DNA of 64,000 bases from positions 28,682,137 through 28,746,136 of the forward strand of contig NC_063450.1 of NCBI RefSeq assembly GCF_020379485.1, written 5' to 3'. Below, one piece after another: positions 35,420 through 45,886 of this stretch. A model generated the notes under the pieces. The model did no database searches. It was not told the DNA's origin and worked only from the letters and a program-made list of their open reading frames with translations. Made by a program: the position numbers and the translations under genes. The first letter of the stretch is position 1. Every line of letters begins with the position of its first letter. The stretch comes from Brassica napus. Its lineage: Eukaryota; Streptophyta; Magnoliopsida; Brassicales; Brassicaceae.

Positions 35420-36796
35420 ATTATGAACACTTTGCTCGCAGTTTCTTAATTATGACACAAAAAATCCACCATGGAACACTATTTCAAGTCCTCATGAAGA
35501 AGATGTGCCGTAACGTAGTAAAGAGAGAGAATAAGATCAACCTAAAAGAGTTTATTTCTCTCTTCTCATCAAATAATTGCGACCAAACAGAGAAAAAAGA
35601 GAGCCACAAACTACCCTGAACACCAAGAGCAAAGAACAAGGCAGAACAGGAGTGGAGGGTTAGTTAAGTAATTGTCATGGAGAGTACAAGATAAAGAGAA
35701 ACTGTCTAAGGACTGTCTGTGTGTGGTAGTGGTTTGGTTTTAAAGATTTTAGAAGTATCCAAGTGGATCCAGAGTTCCAGACACATCTTTGGACAAAAAC
35801 AAATAATTCCAAATTGAAGTAGAAAAGAGTATTGATTGCTCTCCACAAATGTGTGTATATCTCTTACAAATATAATACAATGTTTGCTATATATATATTT
35901 GATTGATGGTAAGGAGAAGAGAGGGAAGGTAGTATAAGTAAGCTGGAGAATCTTGATTTTCTAACAGAACATGAATGATAAATCTTGGTCCCTACAAAGA
36001 GTCTTGTCATCTTTACACTCTTCCCCCTTTTTTGATAATTGAAGTCACTATATGCTCCACCATTTTGATTGAGACTCAACTCAACCTTGCAATAAATGGT
36101 GTCTTTGAATAATATAAGACGTCCTCAACGAAAACTTCAAAATTGTGAAATAGTAACACGATAATAAAACAGAAAATACTACATGAGTCTGACCTGAGTG
36201 TTTTACCTCTAGTTGTTTTCATGGGTTGGTCAGTTAAAATCCTTCATTGTTTTTGCCTAAGGTCTTACCAAGAAATGAGTAGATGACCAGATCTTCGTCC
36301 AAGTCCTCAACATTGGAATCACATTCTCTCATGTCAAACCAATTCAACCAAGTCAAGATCAATAGCCCTTTTGCAATCTGACGTTAGTAATTATAGACTT
36401 CACATTATACATTGAGCTCTCATCTAGCCTCTTCATTCATCACATAATGATCTCTCAAATGCTAGGAAACCTAAACTACTGAATCTCCTTCTCTTGTTAA
36501 TGTTTCAAAATCCCTTTCAAATTTAAGATCCGGCCATGTTCGTAGTGACACAAAATAGAAAATTTCCACCTTTTTTTCTTGTCTGCCCACTTTTACGTTC
36601 CCCCCAGTACTACATATTTTCACAAGGTATAGCACCAATAGCTGGAAATTATATTAGCTATCGATACCTTTCTTAAACCCTCCAACTCAGGACTTCATAA
36701 ACCTTTCAAAAAACTTAGCCTGCAAATCCTAATCCAAAACCCTGAGATGCCTTAAAAGTTAATATTACTCTTGCCTTTCTGGATACAGTGATATAC
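35420..36796. other. NCH1 upstream region and spacer
   Basis: The 5' leader and promoter of NCH1 lie at the left of this stretch. The frames at 35410-35619 and 35864-36079 show no known domain. No other gene was seen. Near the right edge, 36750-36775 is a 26-base block that recurs on the far side of the neighbouring LTR element (38814-38839). Confidence 0.5.
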
Positions 36797-37249
36797 AAAG
36801 AGGAACAAGATTCGTGAAGATGAAATGTGATTTTATTAAATCTTTCTTTCTTGAGTTTTCGATTACAAGATAACTGCTTATTTATACTTGATAAGAGGAA
36901 CCCTAGTGACCTAGACACATATCATCATCCAGTGCTAGTAAGGTCATCAAGGGCGAGAAAGGATTGGACAGCTTGATTTGAAATGCTGGCTTTATTATAC
37001 CATTAGCTGTCGCTGCTCTGGATGGTACGGTCCTTTTGCCAGCATTATCAAACGACCGTTGTATCTCATGCTGACTGGATGAAGACAGATTTTTGTTGGG
37101 CTTTGTCTTGGACTGATGGGCCTGAGCATCATCCTCTGGGTACATTTTGGCCTTACTTTTTTGTTATTTGGTTAAGGAAATCCGAGTCTAATGCTTACTG
37201 CAGTCCTCTGTTTCACTTGGCAGCGTAGATGCTTGTTGAGCTGTAATAA
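36797..37249 (-). repeat. 3' LTR of the old Copia-type element
   Basis: The plus strand runs from AAAGAGGAACAAGATTCG to GAGCTGTAATAA. A purine-rich stretch (TTTGAGAGGGG on the minus strand) precedes it on the internal side. Confidence 0.8.
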
Positions 37250-37336
37250 CCCCTCTCAAACTTGGTGTAGTGGCGAATACGGTTGGTTGTTTCTGCGAAG
37301 CCCACGAGATGATGTTGGAGCCAAGGAACATGCAGA

Positions 37337-37429
37337 ATATCATCATACGGTGCTAGTGAGGCCATCAAGGACTGAGAGAGGATTGGACAACTTGATTTGA
37401 AATGTTGGCTTTATTGTACCATTAGCTGA
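37337..37429 (-). repeat. Partial third LTR copy inside the element
   Basis: About 93 bases match the LTR segment at about 36927-37016 (shared words GTGCTAGT, AGGATTGGACA, CTTGATTTGAAATG). It lies directly next to the RNase H fragment, so an internal deletion or a template switch has rearranged the element. Confidence 0.7.
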
Positions 37430-38337
37430 CAAGTTTGACATGAAGATGTAAACTAACCTCCTAAAGTAGTTGTATGGAGAGTAAAACAGTAGACTTCAGA
37501 ACCAAATGAGAACTCTTGGCCTATACTTGGAGATCTATCATGACTCACTCAGAGGTTTTTCTTGAACTTGGAGAGTTTAATATAGTCTCTCATAGATATT
37601 TTCAACCATTGTTCTTTACAAAGCTTTTGGCTGTCCTGCACCATCACTTAGCAAACAAAGACATGTCCACAACTACTGAGATTCTTCAACTCTAACCTTC
37701 CCTTTTATTTATCAGCCACATCTTTAATATTTCCCGAGCATCTCAACAAACTTGCAGCCAAAACATCTCATGACACCAATTACCTATATCTCTTAGGCAG
37801 CCAACAGAACCATCAAACAAAGAAATTTTCACATTAGAAGCTTTTTCTCATTCCATGATATTTAAACAATCCAAAAATCATCTAAACTAGCCATATGACA
37901 CGTCATATCTCCAAAAAAGTGGGAAACGTTACCGTCGTTTGTAGCACCAACTCCACAAGCTCTGCAGTTTTGGAGCTGTCACTTGATTAAAGCTTCAACC
38001 TTTAACTCACTTCTAACTTGATGTAATAAAACTCACATATAAGACGTGTCTAGGACTTTGACGTCATTAGATTCGTCATTGGAGGACTCAGACTCTTCTT
38101 CTTCATCATTAGGCTCTCGAACTTGTTCCTTGCTTTTGTGCCATCCGACATAAAGAGAAAGGAGACAACTTGGCAAGCCTGCTTCTTCAAATAAAGTGCA
38201 AGTCTGGTATTTGTCAGGATAGTGTTGATAGGATCTGTGTTGGTCGCATGTTCTTCTTTCTCTTTACAGGAACATGACTGATGGAGATTGTGAGAAGTTG
38301 AGATGAAGCGTAGAGACACCAAGATCTAATCCTTGGT

Positions 38338-38349
38338 GCTCTGATACCA
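38338..38349 (-). other. Primer-binding site of the old LTR element
   Basis: TGGTATCAGAGC on the minus strand, directly next to the right LTR; it matches the 3' end complement of initiator tRNA-Met. Confidence 0.85.
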
Positions 38350-38350
38350 T

Positions 38351-38804
38351 AAAGAGGAACAAGATTTGTGAAGCTGAAATGTGATTTTATTAAATCTTTC
38401 TTTTTTTATTTTTCGGTTACAAGATGACTACTTATTTATACTTGATAGGAGGAACCCTAGTGACCTAGACACATATCATCATCCAGTGCTAGTGAGGCCA
38501 TCACGGGCTGAGAAAGGATTGGACAGTTTGATTTGAAACGCTGGTTTTATCGTATCATTATCTGTCGTTGTTCTGGATGGTATGGTTCTTTTGATTAAGT
38601 TATCAGACGACCGTCGTAGCTCGTGCTGATTGGATGAAGACTGTCTTTGTTGGGTTCTGTCTTGGGCTGATGGGCCTAAGCATCATCCTCTGGATACATT
38701 TTGGCTTTACTTTTTTGTTCTTTGGTTAAGGAAACTGGAGTCTGATGCTTACTACAGTTCTCCGTTTCACTTGGCATGTTGGCATGTTTATTGAGCTGTA
38801 ATAA
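38351..38804 (-). repeat. 5' LTR of the old Copia-type element
   Basis: It matches the left LTR throughout, with about one substitution per nine bases. The flanks TATAC (left) and TATAT (right) could be a 5-bp target duplication with one change. Confidence 0.8.
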
Positions 38805-40640
38805 TATATTGGGCCTTAAAAGTTATTATTACTCTTACCAGGCCCATTTAGGAAAGATTTGTTGCGCAATGATAATTAATAAGACAAGAGAGGCTCGTGG
38901 AAACAAGAGATGCCCACGAAACTACGAAAGCATGGGTTACATTATTAAGGGAAGCCCATTTAGCTTTTACGGTTAAATGCAAAAAGCATGAGTTCACATT
39001 ATTGCTTTTTGATAGGTTGCATGAGTATTTTTAATAATTCATATACAAAAGGAAAAAAATGTTGCTGGAGTAGATCTGGTAGGCACACGTATCAATTTTA
39101 ATCAAGTTCCAAAACGAAGAAAAAGCGTGGTCCAATGGTAACACTGATACATACTATTCTTTTCCAAAATTTAATATAAAAGTAAAACAAGGACGTGGAC
39201 AAGAGTCTAAAACCACTCGTGGCTTAATCACTGAGAGTCCTATACAATGGACCAACCTGCCAGCTTCTGCTGTTGCTATAAATTTTAATTTTTGTCGCTT
39301 ACAAAAATATTTTAGTGTAAAATAATCTGATAATGTATCATTGTAGTGTTATAATTATCTAGATGGGACTTCAGTTAGGTCTGATCTGATGTAAAAACAC
39401 GTTAATTCATGTCGTACCATACGAACCGAAGTCTCTAACTGCCACACACGTTGTTTGGACTCCAATCGTCCAAAGCATTGGTTAGTTGATGATCTCTTCG
39501 ACCAAACTCATTGAGATCACTGAAAGGTAGTTCGTTATGTGTACGTTCTCATACTTATTAACATCGTCTGGTCTCGAGTAGTTTACACTCTCTGTTTTTT
39601 TTTAAGATAAATTTTGTCGCTTATTAGTACCAAAATATTATATATAACATTGCGTTTCTTTACTTTTTTTTTTTTAATAATGTTAAATTTATTCAAAGAA
39701 AAAATTGTTTTACACTCTGTGCTGCATTGGTGCAGAGTTCTCTTTATAAAGTTAAGCTATAAAATTATGTTTTCTTATAGCTAATCCTCTCGCATAAAGC
39801 TCATGGATGGAAGATTGCATGTTAAGATTTCGTAGTGTTTTCATATATATACATTCTAAGTATATTTTTATTGTCTTGTTTTTAAAGTACCCTTGAAAAT
39901 CAAATTCAGAAGATTATAAAACAAACTTTAAGTTATGAAACATAAATCACTATGATGTACGCAATCAATGCACTAAAAAACAAGAGGTAACTTGCTAAAC
40001 ATGATTTTGCACGCAATCCAAGGCGCATCCACGGGACCGTGATATACTTTCTGATGTTTAGTATTTGCAAAAAGACATTGTGTGTGTACATTTTGATGTA
40101 TAATCAGTCCTGTGTATAATGTGGACATGAGTTTGTACTGTTGTATATACAAACAAACAGAAGAGAGTCACGAGCACCTAGATTCCTGTATAAACGTACT
40201 TCGAGGTAAGACAAAATTGTTGACTGGACCCCTTAATGATATATCGTATTTGGGAGAATTTAACCAGACTCGAGACGTACCGTACCGTACTCAAGCGAAC
40301 CGGACGTAAGAGTCGGTTTAATAATTAATAATTTTTCTTTTGCTGATATCAAGGAATATCGAAACAACTTAAATTATTAGATTGTTATCTGTGAAGAAAC
40401 AGATTAAATTACTAGTGTAAGCTGTATTAGGCAGGAAAGTGGTATGATGGGTGGTTGGGAAAAAAATAATTATGATGTTGCGAAGATTTATTAGAACTTT
40501 CATTAATTAACTTAATTAGGCTCACATGTCGCGTATTAATATCTACTGGTTGCCACTCATCTGTCCTAACTGTAATAATTGAATCACCGAATAATCATGC
40601 TCCTTCCATTAACTGAAACAAAATGGTTACTTTAGTAACT
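38805..40640. other. Spacer, no gene seen
   Basis: AT-rich with no known domain in any frame longer than 60 residues. Counterparts of Arabidopsis At5g67380 (casein kinase II alpha) and At5g67370 would be expected between NCH1 and the subtilase and were not seen here or in the neighbouring spacers. Confidence 0.5.
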
Positions 40641-40645
40641 TCGTA

Positions 40646-41330
40646 GTTAGTAGGCAAAAAACCTGGATCCGAAAAACCACACTGAACCCGATCCGAAAAA
40701 GTAATATCGAACCCGAATTGAAATTGATTAAATATCCGAGTGGGTTCAAAATTTTGATATTTAGAGAACCGAAACCACACCGGATCCGAACCGAAGTATT
40801 TCGGGTACCCGATTACATCCGAAATTGATTTATATACCTATATATATTAAATATTTTTAGATTTAATATATATTAAGAACATCAAAATATATATAAGGTA
40901 CTTTTAAGTTGTCCAAAATACTTATACATATATACAAATAGTCAAAAGTACATGTCTAAAATGACTAAGTATACTCAAAACACCAACAATACTTAAAATA
41001 TCTATTGATTCTCAATCCAAATATTCAAACCAAACCAATTTATATGTTAATTTTAGGTACTTTGACATATGCTATTAAAATTATATGTAATATATTGTTT
41101 TGTTTATAGATTTTAAGAAATTTAAAGTATATAATGAATTTTAAAATTTTAAAAATAATTTAGATGGATTATCCGAACCTGAACCGAACCCGCAAAAATT
41201 CGAACCGAATCCGAACCGAAATTTAGAAATACCCGAATGGAACTGAAATTTTTGAACCCGAAAACCCGAAAACCCGAAACCCGAATAGACCCGAACCGAA
41301 TCCGAATAGGTACCCGAACGCACACTCCTA
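40646..41330. repeat. CCGAACCC-rich inverted-repeat element, probably hAT-type
   Basis: Both ends are dense in CCGAACCCGA and GGATCCGAA-type words around an AT-rich middle. The right end, reversed, reads TAGGAGTGTGCGTTCGGG and the left end retains GGCAAAAAACCTGGATCC. The structure resembles the elements at 2354 and 63027, but I could not find a target duplication, and the left end looks worn. Confidence 0.5.
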
Positions 41331-41459
41331 GTTAATATTGTATACTCTAAAGCCATACTAGATGTTTTCTTATTTATAGGATGTTGATTCCGGTTAGGGA
41401 AAGGTTACAAAGATCCCATCATTTGTTGTAATTGAGATCGGACGGTGGATTATGATTTG

Positions 41460-42138
41460 TAGGGCTGAACATTTTATTCGTTAAATTTGATTTGATTTGT
41501 TATTCGTCTCGATTCGATCCGAAATTTTTGGATATCCGTAGACTTCCGAAACAAAGCAAATACTAAAAATCAATATCCGTTAAAATCGAAGCAAATCACA
41601 AATATCAAAATTTTAAGAAGCGGATATCCGCTCCAATCCGGAAATATATAAATACATGTACATGTTATTATATTTAATATTTTAAATGTATAAGTTTATA
41701 TAATTATTATTATCATATGATTTGACAAATTCTATTCACATTATTACTTATGTAAAAGTATTACATGAAAAAGAAGAGAAAGAAATTTATAAAACAATTA
41801 TAATTTTTTTTCTTAAGTTTTGTGTTATTATAATTGTTAACTAAGTTTAAAATTTACAAAATATGTAGTTTCACTATTTCTTTTAGTTTTTATTTTATAT
41901 ATTATGCAAAAAAAAATGTTAAAAAAATAAATTTGTATTAAATTTTTAAGATTATTTGTATTAATTAAAGTGGATGAGATATCCGTAAGTATTCGTAAAT
42001 ATCCGTAAATATCTATTTATTTCCAGATATCCGTATTTTTCCGAAGCAAAACAAATCGAAAAATTAGATATCCATAATATACGAAGAAAATCACAAATAC
42101 TTTCAGAAAACCGGATATCCGATCCGTGTCGAGCCCTA
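41460..42138. mobile_element. Non-autonomous hAT-type element, copy 1 of the GGATATCCG family
   Basis: The left end TAGGGCTGAACA pairs with the right end, reversed, TAGGGCTCGACACGG. The outside 8 bases are ATGATTTG (41452-41459) and ATGGTTTG (42139-42146), agreeing at 7 of 8. The 679-base inside has GGATATCCG-type words near both ends and no coding frame. A close relative in the opposite orientation lies at 48349-49043, on the other side of the subtilase gene. Confidence 0.82.
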
Positions 42139-42146
42139 ATGGTTTG

Positions 42147-43530
42147 GAGTTTGCTTTTTAGCTTTTGTCTTTTGCAGATGAGATCTGATTCGGTATCGGA
42201 AATAAAGAGATCTAATAAATTGCACGTTAAGACACATGGGTCATAATCCCAGAAGCTGTGCTTAGATCCAAATCTAAGCATTGTGAGTGTTCTCACTGTA
42301 GCTTCGGTTACATTTGTATCCCCATGACCCCATATACCAACATAAAACTGTCCTAGCTAGTTTCGTATGCGTATAAATAAATCATTATTTTGCGGTAAAG
42401 GACAATGAAATAATTTTCCTTCAAAATGCTTAAGTTAACTGTTTTCACTCGTAGCATCTATTAGATTCGTATTGAAATTCATTCAGAAATGTGTGTATCC
42501 TTTTCAGAATTTTTGGATTTTTTTTTCTCTTTAGTGAATTTGTATTCGCTAAGCTCGTTGGTGATTGTGATATTGATATACACATAAGACACACTGCCTT
42601 CGTGAGTCATGACCCACTCGGTAGTCGTTTCCAATGGTAAATCATCTCGTAAAGCATAATAAGATTTAAAGATTCGAATGCGTATGTGGAAACCAATGTA
42701 ACTTACAAACCAAATATATTAGGAGTATAATAAGAAAACGAATTTGATTTTACATAAGTACACCACCAAACTTTCGGACAGCACAACAAATAGTCTTCCA
42801 CTATTATAAGTTAGAAAGGCTATAGTCTTAATGGTTTTCGAACGTCAAACATCATTATTATTTTCTGAACCACATAGCATGTTTTTTTGAAAGCAAAAAT
42901 AAACTCTTTATCCACCACATAGCATGTTGATTCTATCAAACCTATAAACCATCATTTTAGTCTCAGAGAAGTTCACAGTAAAAATCAGATAAATGGACGA
43001 TAATGCTCTCGAGATAACAGAGCTGTAATGGTAAATATGTTTAGTAAGAATTAATGGAATAGTAAGAATGGAATATAGAAAAAATAAAATAAATAAATTC
43101 CATCATGAAAGAATTTCTTTGCATTTTGTTTATTTATTTATGGACTTGATGGAGTGACTATTTTTTCTATTTTAAATAAATGGTAAAAATCTTTTGAAAT
43201 CAGTGGAATACCTCATTCCTAATCTTAAAAATAAGTTCCATTCATACTCTTGAAAAATAGATTCCATTCTAATAGATTTCATATCATTACAACCTTTGAA
43301 AAAACATATACTTTGTAATTACTAATAGTATATTTTAATTAATGTAAACATAGGTACACTTAGGTGAACAAGAAGTCTTAAGACATTAAAATTGACAGAG
43401 ACAAAGTAAATCAAAGGGGATAGCTAATCTAAGAGACAAAAGTAATCAGTTTGAAATCAGAAGAGTGGAAAACAACAGCCTAAAATGATTTATTCGTACG
43501 CATGATTTATACTATCTCCTCTTTCTTTCT
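42147..43530. other. Spacer upstream of the subtilase gene
   Basis: No gene is seen. 43021-43302 may be a small inverted-repeat element: GCTGTAATGGTAAAT on the left and GGTTGTAATGATATG (reversed) on the right, with GAATGGAAT words in both arms. No target duplication was found. Confidence 0.45.
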
Positions 43531-43539
43531 CTACTCGTC

Positions 43540-43603
43540 TATATAAAACCTTATCTCAGCTCCACCTTCCGTCTTCGCTTCACAAGAGAGAGACCATAAA
43601 AAT
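43540..43603 (+). promoter_or_regulatory. Subtilase core promoter (TATA box) and leader
   Basis: TATATAAAA at about 43540-43548 lies about 60 bases upstream of the ATG at 43604, leaving a short leader rich in pyrimidines. No upstream ATG lies between them. Confidence 0.65.
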
Positions 43604-45886
43604 ATGTCTTCTTCGTTTCTCTCCTTCACTGCTTCCTTCTTTCTCTTTATCCTTTATCTTCTGGGTTCTTCCCAAGTTTCCGATGGAGCTCAACAGGCAA
43701 CATACATCGTTCACATGGCCAAATCTCAGATGCCATCAAGCTACGACCTCCACTCTCTCTGGTACGACTCCTCTCTCAGATCCGTCTCAGAGTCCGCTCA
43801 ACTGCTCTACACCTACAACAACGCGATTCACGGATTCTCCACTCGCCTAACTCCGGAGGAGGCCGACTCGCTCATGACTCAGCCGGGCGTCATCTCTGTT
43901 CTCCCCGAGCACCGTTACGAGTTACACACGACTCGGTCCCCGCTCTTCCTCGGCCTCGACGAACACAACAACGCAGATCTCTTCCCTCAAACCGGCGCAT
44001 CCAGCGACGTCGTCGTCGGGGTTCTCGACACCGGAGTTTGGCCAGAGAGCAAAAGCTTCTCCGACAAAGGCTTCGGTCCGGTTCCGTCCACGTGGAAAGG
44101 CGGGTGCGAGGCTGGGACTAACTTCACCGCCTCCCTCTGTAACCGGAAACTAATCGGAGCTAGATTCTTCGCTCGGGGATACGAAGCCACGATGGGACCA
44201 GTCGACGAATCCAAAGAATCAAGATCTCCTAGGGACGACGACGGTCACGGAACGCACACGTCATCAACGGCGGCTGGATCCGTGGTGGAAGGAGCTAGCC
44301 TCCTAGGCTTCGCTAGCGGAACAGCTCGCGGGATGGATCCACGCGCTCGTGTGGCGGTTTACAAAGTTTGTTGGTTAGGCGGTTGTTTCAGTTCAGATAT
44401 TCTAGCTGCGATTGATAAAGCTATCGAGGATAACGTTAACGTTTTGTCTATGTCTCTCGGCGGTGGGATGTCTGATTATTATAGAGACGGTGTAGCTATT
44501 GGAGCGTTCGCGGCTATGGAGAGAGGTATATTCGTCTCGTGCTCTGCTGGTAACGCTGGTCCAAGCCCTTTCAGTTTATCGAACGTAGCTCCATGGATCA
44601 CCACGGTTGGTGCTGGTACGTTGGATCGTGATTTTCCGGCGATTGCGATTCTAGGCAACGGGAAGAATTTCAGTGGAGTTTCTTTATTTAAAGGAGTTGC
44701 TCTTCCGGATAAGCTGTTACCGTTTATTTACGCTGGGAATGCTAGTAACGCTACTAACGGGAATCTATGTATGACGGGGACTCTGATTCCGGAGAAGGTG
44801 AAGGGGAAGATTGTTATGTGCGATAGAGGAGTGAACGCTAGGGTTCAGAAAGGGGATGTGGTGAAAGCTGCTGGTGGAGTAGGTATGATCCTGGCCAATA
44901 CGGCGGCTAACGGAGAGGAGCTTGTGGCGGATGCTCATATGTTACCTGCGACTACAGTAGGAGAGAAAGCTGGTGATATTATCAGGCGCTACGTCTTGAC
45001 AGATCCGAATCCAACAGCTTCGGTTTTGATCCAAGGTACCGTGGTTAACGTCCAGCCGTCTCCCGTGGTTGCGGCGTTCAGCTCGCGAGGGCCTAATTCG
45101 ATTACTCCCAACATTCTCAAACCTGATTTGATCGCGCCGGGAGTCAACATCCTCGCCGCGTGGACCGGAGCCGCGGGACCTACTGGACTTCCTTCCGATC
45201 CTCGCCGCGTGGAATTCAACATCATCTCGGGGACGTCCATGTCTTGCCCTCACGTCAGCGGTTTAGCGGCTCTTCTCAAGTCGGCGCATCCGGAGTGGAG
45301 TCCCGCGGCGATTAGATCGGCGCTCATGACCACCGCGTACAGATCCTACAAAGACGGGAAACCGATCCTCGACATCGCTACGGGGAAGCCTTCGACGCCG
45401 TTTGATCACGGTGCAGGATACGTGTCGCCGACGATCGCCACCAATCCAGGACTTGTGTACGATCTAACGACGGTGGATTACTTAGGCTTCCTCTGCGCGT
45501 TGAACTACACGTCGTCGCAGATCAGAAGCGTTTCGAGACGCAATTTCACTTGCGATCCCACCAAGACGTACTCCATCGCTGATCTTAACTACCCTTCCTT
45601 CGCCGTTAACGTTGACGGATCAGGAGCTTACAAGTACACGCGCACTGTCACGAGCGTTGGAGGAGCTGGGTCCTACAAGGTTGAAGTCACTTCGGAGAGT
45701 ACAGCAGTCAAGATTTCGGTTGCACCGGCGGTTTTGAATTTCAAAGAAGTTAACGAGAAGAAATCGTATACAGTGACGTTTACCGTGGACTCCTCTAAGG
45801 CGTCTGGATCTAACAGCTTCGGGAGCATTGAATGGTCAGATGGGAAACACGTGGTGGCCAGTCCCGTGGCGATTACCTGGACATAG
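43604..45886 (+). CDS. SBT1.7: Secreted subtilisin-like serine protease SBT1.7 (ARA12)
   Basis: Intronless, 760 residues, closely matching what I recall of Arabidopsis ARA12 (At5g67360). An N-terminal signal peptide (about 1-29, hydrophobic FLFILYLL) is followed by an I9 inhibitor prodomain with YIVHMAKSQMP, and the mature enzyme starts at about 109 (TTRSPLFLGL). The catalytic residues are in place: Asp142 (VVGVLDTGVWP), His215 (DGHGTHTSS), oxyanion Asn317 (SAGNAGPS) and Ser545 (GTSMSCPHVSG). A protease-associated domain is inserted at about 355-470 and a fibronectin-III-like domain closes the protein (SDGKHVVASPVAITWT). In Arabidopsis it acts in the cell wall and is needed for mucilage release from the seed coat. 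One small difference from the remembered sequence is Asp at residue 245 in GTARGMDPRARVAVYK, where ARA12 has Ala. The protein looks functional. Confidence 0.95.
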   Translation: MSSSFLSFTASFFLFILYLLGSSQVSDGAQQATYIVHMAKSQMPSSYDLHSLWYDSSLRSVSESAQLLYTYNNAIHGFSTRLTPEEADSLMTQPGVISVLPEHRYELHTTRSPLFLGLDEHNNADLFPQTGASSDVVVGVLDTGVWPESKSFSDKGFGPVPSTWKGGCEAGTNFTASLCNRKLIGARFFARGYEATMGPVDESKESRSPRDDDGHGTHTSSTAAGSVVEGASLLGFASGTARGMDPRARVAVYKVCWLGGCFSSDILAAIDKAIEDNVNVLSMSLGGGMSDYYRDGVAIGAFAAMERGIFVSCSAGNAGPSPFSLSNVAPWITTVGAGTLDRDFPAIAILGNGKNFSGVSLFKGVALPDKLLPFIYAGNASNATNGNLCMTGTLIPEKVKGKIVMCDRGVNARVQKGDVVKAAGGVGMILANTAANGEELVADAHMLPATTVGEKAGDIIRRYVLTDPNPTASVLIQGTVVNVQPSPVVAAFSSRGPNSITPNILKPDLIAPGVNILAAWTGAAGPTGLPSDPRRVEFNIISGTSMSCPHVSGLAALLKSAHPEWSPAAIRSALMTTAYRSYKDGKPILDIATGKPSTPFDHGAGYVSPTIATNPGLVYDLTTVDYLGFLCALNYTSSQIRSVSRRNFTCDPTKTYSIADLNYPSFAVNVDGSGAYKYTRTVTSVGGAGSYKVEVTSESTAVKISVAPAVLNFKEVNEKKSYTVTFTVDSSKASGSNSFGSIEWSDGKHVVASPVAITWT

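Larger units (their letters stand above)
36797..38804 (-). mobile_element. Old, deleted Copia-type LTR element
   Basis: Two direct repeats of about 453 bases (36797-37249 and about 38351-38804) bound roughly 1.1 kb. Next to the right repeat the minus strand reads TGGTATCAGAGCACC, the tRNA-Met primer site, so they are LTRs of a minus-strand element. They differ at about one base in nine, so the insertion is much older than the Copia at 7379. The only coding trace is a short RNase H fragment reading GSNIISWASQKQPT at about 37260-37335. A partial third copy of LTR sequence lies at 37337-37429. The element is rearranged and cannot move on its own. Confidence 0.85.
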
